Part shown: positions 46,859-55,011 of the stretch, piece after piece | Numbering within the stretch: the stretch's first letter is position 1 | Layout: the number at the start of each line of letters is the position of its first letter | NCBI RefSeq assembly: GCF_000607165.1 | Contig: NZ_JFZG01000008.1 | Span: forward strand, 248,001-312,000 | Direction of reading: 5' to 3' | DNA from: Ralstonia pickettii | GTDB taxonomy: Bacteria > Pseudomonadota > Gammaproteobacteria > Burkholderiales > Burkholderiaceae | DNA: 64,000 nucleotides | Position numbers and translations under genes: made by a program | Notes under the pieces: model-generated | Told to the model about the DNA's origin: nothing | What the model saw: only the letters and a program-made list of their open reading frames with translations | The model's database searches: none

Positions 46859-49800
46859 TCAGAACGGCGCAGCAAACGTCAATCGAATCCCCTGCTGCAA
46901 ACCGCCCATCCCCGCCATCACGCTGTAATCCAGCCCAAACGTGAGCGGCCCGGTGCGGAACTTCGTTCCCAACCCGATCTGCATGCGATCGCGCCCAAAC
47001 GGCGTACCCGGCACGTAGTAAGCCGGGCCCGCCGATGCCAGATCGGCATACGCCAACCCTGCATTGCTCTGCCCGTTGAAGTCGTGCTGGTATTCCACCC
47101 GTGCGAACGGCAGGAACGTGCCCCACTTGGTCTTCTGCGTGTATTCCGCACGCAGGCCGAGCGTGCCGGATACCGTTGTCACCGTCTGGTCGAAATACGT
47201 CAGCGCATTGATGCCGGCGCCCGATTCGGTGAACTGATCCAGCGTCGATTGCGAGACCGACAGGCGCCCGTAAGGCGAGATCAGCCAGGTGCGATCGCGA
47301 TGCTCGTAGCCGGCCGACACGGAGGCGAACACTTGCTTGCCGTTGCGCTTGCCGGTGGCGAAGTCGTTGGAGTCCGTCACCCAGCGGCGCGAGTCGAAAC
47401 TGAGCGTGCCAAAGCCGGCCACACCATCGACGAACAACGAAGGCAGCGGGCGATAGCTGCCGTAGAGCGCAAGGCTATAGCTGTCGCCCGTGCTCTTGGT
47501 GCCCGCGTTGCCGATGTCGGTGGAGTCACGCCCATAGCCGAAGCCGCCCCCGATCGAGAGCTGATCGGACACACGGTAATCCGCGCCGGCCGTCACGCCG
47601 CCTGTGGTGAAGCGGAAACCGGAGCGTTGCGTGCCCGCGTTGGCGAAACCAAAGTCCAGCGTACCGGCGCTCCAGAATGCGAGATTCGGATCGGTGTTGT
47701 CCGGGCCCGCGCCGGCTGCATCAGCACCGGGCAGATCGGGACCCGCATCGGCGTTCGACTTATCGGTGTTGCCGTTCGTCGCATCGGTGTTGCGCTTGCC
47801 GCGCGCGAATGGCCGCACGCCCTGACCGTCACCGCGCATGCAGGCATCGTGCGCGGCAATGCCGGCCACATCCTGGCAACGCGCTTGCATGTCCACGCGC
47901 TGGCCCGGCATGGCGACAGTCAAACCATTGCCTGACGGTGCCCGGCCAGTGCCATGCAGCGCTTCCAGGCGACGGTTGTAGTTGTCGATCTGCGTGGTGG
48001 CAAAGCGACGCGCGGCCTGCACTTGCGCGTTGATCAGACCTGCCACATCCGGGTCGGCCGAGGGGTCCTTGCGCGGCGCCACGCTCACCTGCACCGTTGC
48101 CGGCGTCGAGGTGGCAAACGCATTGGACAGCGTGTACGTCAGCACGGCCTGGCCGCTGTAGGTGCCCGACGGGGTGAAGTTCAGCACATAGGTCGATGCC
48201 GCCGCAGCCGGGCTCCTCACGCCCGCCGGCGTCTGCACAGCCTTCTGCACGATCGTGGCCGTGCCGGCGTTGGCCGGCACTACCGACACCAGCGTCGCCG
48301 CCGTGAAGGGGCCACCCGTGGCGCCTTCGGTCAAATCCACACTCACCGCCTGGCCCGACGACGTGGTGGCCTGTTTCTGCGCCACGGCAATCGGCACCGC
48401 GTTCACGTTGACCGTCACGGGAATCGGCGCCGACGTGCCGGCCGTGTTGATCAGCGCATAAGTGAAATTGACTGCGCCGGAGGTGGTCGGGGTCGGCGTG
48501 TAGACGATGTCCAGACCGTTGACGACGGCAGTGCCGCTGGCAGGCGGACTGACAATCGCGATGGACGAGAACGGACCACCCGTTGCATTGGCCGTTGCAT
48601 GCAGCGTAATCGGTGCCGTTGACATGGTGGTGGCCGTGATTGCCGGCGCGGTGCCAATCACCTGGCCCACCGTGATCGTATAGCTGCGTGTACCGCTGTA
48701 CGGAGCGCCGGTGCCGGTACTGCTGTCAGTTGCCCTCACAGTGAATGTGCTGCTGCCCAGCGTAGTGGGCGTGCCTGACAGAACGCCTGTGCTGGCGTTC
48801 AGACTCAGGCCCGCAGGCAACGTACCCGTGGTGACGGCGTACGTGTAGGGCGCGGTGCCGCCGGTAGCGCTGAAGGTCTGGCTGTAGGCCGTGGTGACCT
48901 GGGCCGACGTGGCGGCCGCCGGATTCACTGTTACCGTGGGCGCACCGATGGTGACGCTGTATGCACGGCTGGCCGTGAAGCTATTGGCATCCGTCGCCGT
49001 GACGGTGAAGTTGAACGTTCCGCCTGCGGTGGGCGTACCCGACAGGACGCCGGTGGTACTCAGGCTCAGGCCAGCCGGCAAGGCGCCCGCCGTCACAGCA
49101 TAGGTGTACGGCGCGGTGCCGTTGGCTGCCGTGATGGTTTGGCTGTACGCCGATGCAATCGCCGGGTTGGGCAGCGTGGCCGGCGATACCGTCACGCTAG
49201 GCGCGGCGATGGTGAGCGTATAGACACCGCCTACCGCAAACGGAGCGCCCGTCCCCGTCGAACTGTCGGTAGCGGTGACGGTAAAGCTGACCGTGCCGGC
49301 CGTTGTTGGGGTCCCTGCCAGCGTGCCAGTGGCGCCGTTCCACGTAAGGCCCGCGGGCATGGTGCCGCTGTTGACTACGAGGCCATAGGTGTACGGGTTC
49401 GTACCACCACTTGCCGTGAAGTTGCGGCTGTACGCCGTGCCTGCCACACCGCTGAGAGAACCCGAGGCCGGCGTGATGGTCAAGGTGGGCGACCCAATCG
49501 TCAGCGAGTAGGCACGGCTACCCGTGTAGGGGCCGGTTCCGGTACTGCTGTCAGTCGCGGTGACGGTGAAGTTGAACACCCCGCCCGACGTGGACGTACC
49601 CGACAGCGTGCCGTTACTGGACAGCGTCAGCCCCGCCGGCAGCGAACCCGCCGTGACGGCATATGTGTAGGAACCTGTGCCGCCGCTGGCCAAGATGGTC
49701 TGGCTGTAAGCCGTAGCGACGGTAGCGCCCGGCAACGTGCTCGGGCTCACCGTGACGGTGGCAGCGTTGACCGTCAGGCTGTACGCACGCGAGCCGGTAT

Positions 49801-51889
49801 AGCTGTTGGCATCGGTGGCCGTGACGGTGAAGTTGAAGGTGCCGCCCGCCGTGGGCGTACCAATGATCGCCCCGGTGCTGCTGTTCATGCTCAGGCCCGC
49901 TGGCAGGGCACCGGCCGTCAGCGCGTAGCTATAAGGCGCGGCACCCCCGCTGGCCGTGGCAGTCTGGCTGTAGGCGGCGCCGACAGTTGCCGCACTCAGT
50001 GTGGTGGGCGACACAGTAATGGTGGGTGCCGAGGTGGTCAGCGTGTAGGTGCCAGACGTGCTGTACGGCCCCGTGCCCGTTGCGTGATCAGTGGCAGTCA
50101 CCGTGAAATTGACCACGCCCGTGGTGGTGGGCGTACCGGACAACACGCCGGTGCCGGTGTTGAACGAGAGACCGGTCGGCATCGTGCCGCTATTGACGGC
50201 AAGGCTATACGTGTATGGCGCCAGGCCGCCACTGCCTGTGAAGGTCTGGCTGTAGGCCACGCCGGCCGAAGCGCTGAGACTGCCCGATGCCGGTGTGATC
50301 GCCAACGTGGGCGCATTGACGAGCAGCGAATAGGCACGGCTGCCGGTATACGGGCCGCTGCCGGTACTGCTGTCGGTGGTGGTCACGGTGAAGTTGAACG
50401 TGCCGCCCGCCGTGGGCGTCCCCGACAGCACGCCGCCAGAACTGAGCGTGAGGCCAGTCGGCAATGCTCCGGAAGTGATGGCGTAGGTGTAGGCCGCCGT
50501 ACCGCCGCTGGCCGTTATCGTCTGGCTATATGCCGTCGCAACGGTGGCATTGGTCAGCGCGGACGGCGAAAGCGTAATCGTCGGTGCGGCGACGGTCAGC
50601 GTGAGCGTGCCGCTGGTCGCGGTAAACGGACCGGTGCCTGTGCTGCTGTCGGTGGCCGTGACGGTGAAGTTGAACGTACCGCCCGCCGTGGGCGTGCCCG
50701 ACAGCGTGCCGTCGCTGGCCAGCGAGATGCCGGTGGGCAGCGCGCCCGACGCGATCGTGTAGGTATAGGGCGCCGTACCGCCGCTGGCGGAAGCCAGTGT
50801 TTGGCTATAAGCCGTACCCACCGTGCCGGCTGCAGGCGAGGAGGGCCCATACGTGACGGTCGGATTCGACACGGTGACAGTCACGGTGGCCGGCGCGGAC
50901 GTGCCACCCGCGTTGGTCGCCGTGTACGTGAATGAGTCCGAGCCTGAGTAGGACGCGCTGGGCGTGTAGGTGATCGACGTGCCCGACGCGGTGGCTGTGC
51001 CGTGCGCTGCCTGCGTTGCAACGGCCACGCCGGTCGGCGCGCCGCCGGTAATGTTCAGCGTGACGGGGTTGCTTGTACTGCCGTGCGTAACGGTGGTGCT
51101 GACCGCGTTCGCAACGGGAGGCGCCACAAAGGTGTATCGGTCGGCGGCGCCGGTGGTGCTGGTTCCGCCAGTGTTGGTCACGGTGACGTCAACAATGCCA
51201 GCCGCCCCTGCCGGCGAGGTGGCCGTGATCTGCGTGGCGCTATCAACAGTGAAGCCGGTTGCGTTGGTTGCACCAAATTTGACGGCCGTAGCGCCGGTGA
51301 AATTGGTGCCGGTAATGGTGACGGAGGTGCCGCCGGCTGTTGTGCCTGCGGTGGGGGAAATGCTGGTTACCGTGGGCGAGGTCGGGATGACGGTAATCGT
51401 CAAGAAACCTGTCGCAGTCCAAGCCCCACCGTTATCCGTGATGAAGAACGTCGCCGTATCAGTGCCGCTGAAAGAGGGGCTTGGTGGCGTGTAGACAAAA
51501 CCGTTGGCGGCACCGCCGCCGCCGGGAACGTTCGCGAAGATATAGAACGTGCCGCCTTGCGTGGTCGGCGTAGTAACGGCACCCGAGGTGGAGTTGAAGT
51601 TCTGGTCCCCGATGGTGTCGAACGCCAACCCCGCGTTGAGCGGGTCACATGCCGTATTTTCACTGGACGTCAGCGTGTAGGTTTTCGTCGTGTTCTGCTG
51701 CATCGAAAACGAGACGGAGCACGAGATGTTTGCAAGCGCGCCCTGCGATAACAACATCAACCCGATCGCCAGAAAAGCCAGCTGGCCCCGGCGCATCCAT
51801 TCCCGCCCCTGCGCCTTCAGGCACCTGAACATTGACCATCCGGCGACCCCACGCCGGCCATACGGGCTGCTTTGTTTCAGCACGCGCAT
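46859..51889 (-). CDS. Giant Ig-repeat autotransporter
   Basis: This 1676-residue protein is built for export. A long N-terminal signal (hydrophobic part about 36-53) is followed by an IPT/TIG-like domain (about 165-250), a short cadherin-like section, eight putative-Ig repeats of about 88 residues (about 345-1075; each has a YSQT...GG.APYTY...P.GL...G.LSGTPT...FTVTATD pattern), two further Ig-like modules, a linker, and a 12-stranded-type autotransporter beta-barrel (about 1400-1676, ending in FAAPF with terminal Phe). It should be displayed on the outer membrane, probably as an adhesin. AGGGAGA precedes the ATG. The repeats are prone to recombination. Confidence 0.9.
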   Translation of the reverse strand: MRVLKQSSPYGRRGVAGWSMFRCLKAQGREWMRRGQLAFLAIGLMLLSQGALANISCSVSFSMQQNTTKTYTLTSSENTACDPLNAGLAFDTIGDQNFNSTSGAVTTPTTQGGTFYIFANVPGGGGAANGFVYTPPSPSFSGTDTATFFITDNGGAWTATGFLTITVIPTSPTVTSISPTAGTTAGGTSVTITGTNFTGATAVKFGATNATGFTVDSATQITATSPAGAAGIVDVTVTNTGGTSTTGAADRYTFVAPPVANAVSTTVTHGSTSNPVTLNITGGAPTGVAVATQAAHGTATASGTSITYTPSASYSGSDSFTYTATNAGGTSAPATVTVTVSNPTVTYGPSSPAAGTVGTAYSQTLASASGGTAPYTYTIASGALPTGISLASDGTLSGTPTAGGTFNFTVTATDSSTGTGPFTATSGTLTLTVAAPTITLSPSALTNATVATAYSQTITASGGTAAYTYAITSGALPTGLTLSSGGVLSGTPTAGGTFNFTVTTTDSSTGSGPYTGSRAYSLLVNAPTLAITPASGSLSASAGVAYSQTFTGSGGLAPYTYSLAVNSGTMPTGLSFNTGTGVLSGTPTTTGVVNFTVTATDHATGTGPYSTSGTYTLTTSAPTITVSPTTLSAATVGAAYSQTATASGGAAPYSYALTAGALPAGLSMNSSTGAIIGTPTAGGTFNFTVTATDANSYTGSRAYSLTVNAATVTVSPSTLPGATVATAYSQTILASGGTGSYTYAVTAGSLPAGLTLSSNGTLSGTSTSGGVFNFTVTATDSSTGTGPYTGSRAYSLTIGSPTLTITPASGSLSGVAGTAYSRNFTASGGTNPYTYGLVVNSGTMPAGLTWNGATGTLAGTPTTAGTVSFTVTATDSSTGTGAPFAVGGVYTLTIAAPSVTVSPATLPNPAIASAYSQTITAANGTAPYTYAVTAGALPAGLSLSTTGVLSGTPTAGGTFNFTVTATDANSFTASRAYSVTIGAPTVTVNPAAATSAQVTTAYSQTFSATGGTAPYTYAVTTGTLPAGLSLNASTGVLSGTPTTLGSSTFTVRATDSSTGTGAPYSGTRSYTITVGQVIGTAPAITATTMSTAPITLHATANATGGPFSSIAIVSPPASGTAVVNGLDIVYTPTPTTSGAVNFTYALINTAGTSAPIPVTVNVNAVPIAVAQKQATTSSGQAVSVDLTEGATGGPFTAATLVSVVPANAGTATIVQKAVQTPAGVRSPAAAASTYVLNFTPSGTYSGQAVLTYTLSNAFATSTPATVQVSVAPRKDPSADPDVAGLINAQVQAARRFATTQIDNYNRRLEALHGTGRAPSGNGLTVAMPGQRVDMQARCQDVAGIAAHDACMRGDGQGVRPFARGKRNTDATNGNTDKSNADAGPDLPGADAAGAGPDNTDPNLAFWSAGTLDFGFANAGTQRSGFRFTTGGVTAGADYRVSDQLSIGGGFGYGRDSTDIGNAGTKSTGDSYSLALYGSYRPLPSLFVDGVAGFGTLSFDSRRWVTDSNDFATGKRNGKQVFASVSAGYEHRDRTWLISPYGRLSVSQSTLDQFTESGAGINALTYFDQTVTTVSGTLGLRAEYTQKTKWGTFLPFARVEYQHDFNGQSNAGLAYADLASAGPAYYVPGTPFGRDRMQIGLGTKFRTGPLTFGLDYSVMAGMGGLQQGIRLTFAAPF
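48664..50860 (-). repeat. Tandem Ig-repeat coding array inside the autotransporter
   Basis: Eight imperfect repeats of about 260-275 bases encode the Ig-like domains. Repeats 2, 4, 5 and 7 are closest to one another, and repeats 3 and 6 form a second type (LAITPASG / LTITPASG with SGTMP), which suggests a duplicated block of units. Confidence 0.8.
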
Positions 51890-52391
51890 TTCTCCCTCGC
51901 TCTGCCCGCTCTGTCGCGGGCTTTTCTCTTTGTGGCGTCATGGGAAATTCAGTGCCCGATCCCGATCAGGCACTCCCCGGTAATGAGGGGAAATAGCGCG
52001 CAGATTTGAACACTTACAATCCATTGCATAGCGTCTAACCATGCAATGATTAAGCGTTAACCCTCACAAATACCCCCCGACAGATCAATGCCCCTTTTTT
52101 TCTTTTAAAATGAGCAGGCGCAATGATCCCGACGCGATGCTATGAAAGGTGTCCCGTGTCGTCAATACCAACTTTCGGATGAATTGGCATGATGTGTCGC
52201 TTTTGGCACGCTCTGCTGCCTTGACACTGGATTTTCATACGGACAACGCGAAAATCCCGTCCATTATGTTTTGTGATACGCCATGACCAGACTGGCAATC
52301 AAATTGAGACGCAGAAACCATTAATAGAAGATTTTCTGCTTCGAAGCGAAGAATTCAAGATCGTGGCGATGCCACATTACGAGGAGGGGTC
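51890..52391. other. Non-coding divergent region, AT-richer, with hairpins
   Basis: This 502-base gap separates the divergent autotransporter and tail-collar genes and is visibly AT-richer than its surroundings. It holds a hairpin GCCCGC/GCGGGC (51904-51920) just upstream of the autotransporter ribosome site on its strand, a near-perfect 22-base dyad GTGCC...GGCAC (51952-51973), and an 8-base inverted pair CATTGCAT/ATGCAATG (52022-52029, 52041-52048). A TTGACA is present at about 52222. Both promoters should lie here, but I cannot fix them. Confidence 0.6.
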
Positions 52392-52940
52392 GTGGATCAA
52401 TACCTGGGCGAGATTCGCCTCTGTGGATTTCCTTTTCCACCAAAAGGATGGGCCTTGTGCAATGGCGCACTGCTGCCCATCCAGACGAACACCGCGCTGT
52501 TTTCGCTGCTGGGCACCCAGTATGGCGGCAATGGCACGACCAACTTCGCGTTGCCGGACCTGCGCGGCCGCACGCCGCTGCACCGCGACCTCCAGGACTA
52601 CGTGCAGGGCGAGGTAGGTGGCGCCGAGACCGTCACGCTGTCGACCCCGCAACTGCCGGCGCACAGCCACGCGTTCACCGCATCGACGACGCCTGCCACA
52701 TTGCCGAACACAGGCATCACGCAGAACCATCTTCTAGCCACCAGCAACATTTACAACGCGACGAATCCGGGGCCCCCAAGCGCGGGCACCCTGCTTTATG
52801 GCGCTCCGGACACGTTGACGCCGCTTTCGAGCGAAGCCTGCGGCTCTAGCAGCGGCAACCAACCGCACGAAAACATGCAGCCTTCGCTGGCGCTGAACTA
52901 CATCATCGCGCTGACCGGCGTGTACCCGTCACGCGGCTAG
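52392..52940 (+). CDS. Phage-tail-collar (microcystin-dependent-type) protein 1
   Basis: The 182-residue protein has the Collar domain start LGEIRLCGFPFPPKGWALCNG, then GTQYGGNGTTNFALPDLRGRTPLH and QLPAHSHAF, and a C-terminal NQPHENMQPSLALNYIIALTG. This is the MdpB-like fold related to short tail-fibre tips. The start is a GTG at 52392 with a strong GAGGAGGG before it. It is the first of three neighbours of the same type with 10 and 18 bases between them. There are no head, portal or tail-tube genes nearby, so this is not a prophage. Confidence 0.9.
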   Translation: MDQYLGEIRLCGFPFPPKGWALCNGALLPIQTNTALFSLLGTQYGGNGTTNFALPDLRGRTPLHRDLQDYVQGEVGGAETVTLSTPQLPAHSHAFTASTTPATLPNTGITQNHLLATSNIYNATNPGPPSAGTLLYGAPDTLTPLSSEACGSSSGNQPHENMQPSLALNYIIALTGVYPSRG

Positions 52941-52950
52941 GAGATCACTC

Positions 52951-53487
52951 ATGGCAGAACCATACGTTGGCGAAATCCGCCTGTTCGCTGGTAACTATGC
53001 CCCGGTGGGCTGGCTGCTTTGCCAGGGCCAGATCATTGGAATATCCGAGAACGAGGCCCTTTTCACCCTGCTTGGCACCACTTACGGTGGCGATGGCCAG
53101 AGCAACTTCGGCTTGCCGGACCTGCAAGGGAAGCTTCCCGTGGGACAAGGGCAGGGCCTAGGGCTCACCAACCGCCTGATCGGTCAGCAGTTCGGCGTCG
53201 ACAGCGTGACGTTGACGACTGATCAGATTCCGGGCCACAACCACGCCATCAACTGCACCAGTGCGGCGGCCACCACCATTACGCCCGGCCCCAGCACACT
53301 GCTGGCGACCGTACCGAACGCACAGGGCTTCTACGACGCCGGCACGGCAAATCCGCCGGGCAAGGCCGCACTGGCCCCCCAGACGATCGGGCAGACCGGT
53401 GGCAATCAGCCACATACCAATCAAATGCCGACGGCCTCCATCAACTACATCATTGCCACCGCGGGCATCTACCCGTCGCAAGGCTGA
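52951..53487 (+). CDS. Phage-tail-collar protein 2
   Basis: The 178-residue paralogue keeps EIRLFAGNYAPVGWLLCQGQ, GTTYGGDGQSNFGLPDLQGKLP, QIPGHNHAI and the C-terminal NQPHTNQMPTASINYIIATAG. The middle of the protein is divergent from the other two, with different lengths of the variable central insertion, which suggests three specialised subunits rather than redundant copies. Same operon. Confidence 0.9.
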   Translation: MAEPYVGEIRLFAGNYAPVGWLLCQGQIIGISENEALFTLLGTTYGGDGQSNFGLPDLQGKLPVGQGQGLGLTNRLIGQQFGVDSVTLTTDQIPGHNHAINCTSAAATTITPGPSTLLATVPNAQGFYDAGTANPPGKAALAPQTIGQTGGNQPHTNQMPTASINYIIATAGIYPSQG

Positions 53488-53505
53488 GTCGAAAAAGGGA
53501 ACCCC

Positions 53506-54024
53506 ATGTCTGATCAATTCCTCGGAGAGATCCGGGTCTTCGGCTTCAACTTTGCCCCGGTGGATTGGGCAGCCTGCGACGGCGCGATCATGCCGATCTC
53601 ACAGAACACCCCGCTGTTCTCGATCCTGGGCACCATGTATGGCGGCAACGGCACCAGCACGTTCGGCTTGCCCGACCTGCGGGGGCGCGCAGTAATGGGC
53701 ACGGAGCAGAACGGCGTGCCGAACGAGTTGCAAGGCTCGTCGACGGTCACGCTGTTGAGCGCGGAGATGCCCGCTCACACCCACACCGCATACGGTGACA
53801 ACAGCCGTGCAGCTTCACAAACTGCAGCAGGCCGTCTGCCGTCGCGCTTCCAGGTGACATTCAACCAGGCGTTCATCGCGACGGATTCGTCCCCGGCCCT
53901 CACGACCCTGTCCCCGCAGGCGGTCGGCATAGCCGGCGGCAGTCAGCCGCACGAAAACATGCAGCCATACCTGGTGATGAACTACTGCATCGCCCTGCAG
54001 GGTGCTTGGCCGACGCGTCCGTAA
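53506..54024 (+). CDS. Phage-tail-collar protein 3
   Basis: The 172-residue protein has EIRVFGFNFAPVDWAACDGA, GTMYGGNGTSTFGLPDLRGRAVM, EMPAHTHTA and SQPHENMQPYLVMNYCIALQGAWP. The three products are in register except in the central region after the His motif. A strong hairpin follows its stop. Confidence 0.9.
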   Translation: MSDQFLGEIRVFGFNFAPVDWAACDGAIMPISQNTPLFSILGTMYGGNGTSTFGLPDLRGRAVMGTEQNGVPNELQGSSTVTLLSAEMPAHTHTAYGDNSRAASQTAAGRLPSRFQVTFNQAFIATDSSPALTTLSPQAVGIAGGSQPHENMQPYLVMNYCIALQGAWPTRP

Positions 54025-54037
54025 GCCGAGCCCTCGT

Positions 54038-54071
54038 GGCGGACCGGTCGCGCATGTCGCACCGGTCCGCC
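54038..54071 (+). other. Hairpin between collar 3 and the DUF6916-like gene
   Basis: GGCGGACCGGT and ACCGGTCCGCC form a perfect 11-base stem with a 12-base loop, extended by an outer GAGCC/GGCTC. There is only a short TTT after it, so it could weaken rather than stop transcription to the downstream acetyltransferase, or act as an mRNA end-stabiliser for the three collar genes. Confidence 0.6.
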
Positions 54072-54113
54072 TTTCGGCTCCTCGATTTCCGCATCCGTCT
54101 TTTCGTTGCCCCC

Positions 54114-54413
54114 ATGACCCTTTCCGCCGAACTGTTCCAGCCGCATGTCGGCACCGCCTTCTCTGTGCTCCAGGAGCCTGGCCAGATCCCCAATCCGCAG
54201 TTCACTCTGCGACTGAACGAAGTGACCACACCCGCGGCACGCCCGGGCCAGCAGGCGTTCTCGCTGTTCTTTACAGGCGATGCCTCGTTCACGCTGCGGC
54301 AGGGCACGTACTTCCTGCAGCACGACACGCTGCCCGAACAGGCGATCTTTCTGGTACCGGTCGAACGCAGTGCCGACGGCTTCCGGTACCAAGCCTGCTT
54401 CAACCTCAGCTGA
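54114..54413 (+). CDS. DUF6916-like small protein of the collar cassette
   Basis: The 99-residue product (start ATG 54114) shows a beta-rich pattern: FSLFFTGDASFTLRQGTYFLQHDTLPEQAIFLVPVER. Proteins of this size and pattern accompany MdpB-like collar triplets and are listed as DUF6916; the assignment is from memory. No signal peptide. It may be a chaperone or baseplate-like partner of the collar proteins; that is inference from position. Confidence 0.7.
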   Translation: MTLSAELFQPHVGTAFSVLQEPGQIPNPQFTLRLNEVTTPAARPGQQAFSLFFTGDASFTLRQGTYFLQHDTLPEQAIFLVPVERSADGFRYQACFNLS

Positions 54414-54421
54414 GGCACCGC

Positions 54422-54931
54422 ATGCCCGTCTTCCGCATTGACCGGCCCGGCACCACGCTGCGCCCCCTGACCGACGCAGACCAGCCCTTCCTCCTGCACC
54501 TCTACGGCACCACCCGCGAGGCCGAACTTCAGGCGACCGGCTGGACCGATGAACAGAAAGCGCAGTTCGTCCGGATGCAGTTCGATGCGCAGCAACGGGC
54601 GTACTTTGCCTATCCCGACGCGGAGTTCTTCGTGATCGAGCAGGACGGCATACCCGCCGGGCGGATCTATCTGCAGCACCGCCGGGAAGCCCTGCTGATC
54701 ATCGATATCTCGCTGGTGCCGGAGCAGTGCGGTTCGGGCATCGGCAGCGCGGTGATTTCTGCTGTGTTTGCGCAGGCCTGCGCTTCAGGAAAACGCGTGC
54801 AGATTCATGTGGAGCGCTTCAACCCCGCTCAGCGTTTGTATCAGCGAATGGGGTTTCGGCTGGTGGAGGACAAGGGCGTGTATCTGTTTCTCGAGTGGGA
54901 TGGCGCCGCCAGGCAAGCGGCAACCGTATAG
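54422..54931 (+). CDS. GNAT-family N-acetyltransferase
   Basis: The 169-residue protein has the GNAT core: IDISLVPEQCGSGIGSAVISAV (acetyl-CoA pyrophosphate loop) and VERFNPAQRLYQRMGF. It starts 8 bases after the preceding gene and ends the cassette of collar proteins, so its substrate may be one of those proteins; this is inference. GNAT genes do recur at the end of such collar cassettes as far as I recall. Confidence 0.85.
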   Translation: MPVFRIDRPGTTLRPLTDADQPFLLHLYGTTREAELQATGWTDEQKAQFVRMQFDAQQRAYFAYPDAEFFVIEQDGIPAGRIYLQHRREALLIIDISLVPEQCGSGIGSAVISAVFAQACASGKRVQIHVERFNPAQRLYQRMGFRLVEDKGVYLFLEWDGAARQAATV

Positions 54932-55011
54932 AAATCACCCTCCACCCACCCCCAGCACCAGTGGTCTACCATGGCCCACACAACCAAAAGCACCACGCCA
55001 GGAGACTCCCA

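Noticed and set aside
48664-50860. CRISPR-like repeated DNA
   Set aside because: The repeats are about 265 bases, imperfect, in one long reading frame, and encode Ig-like domains.
52392-54931. Prophage or tailocin island
   Set aside because: Only collar proteins are present. There is no integrase, terminase, capsid, tube, sheath or lysis gene, and flanking genes are ordinary.
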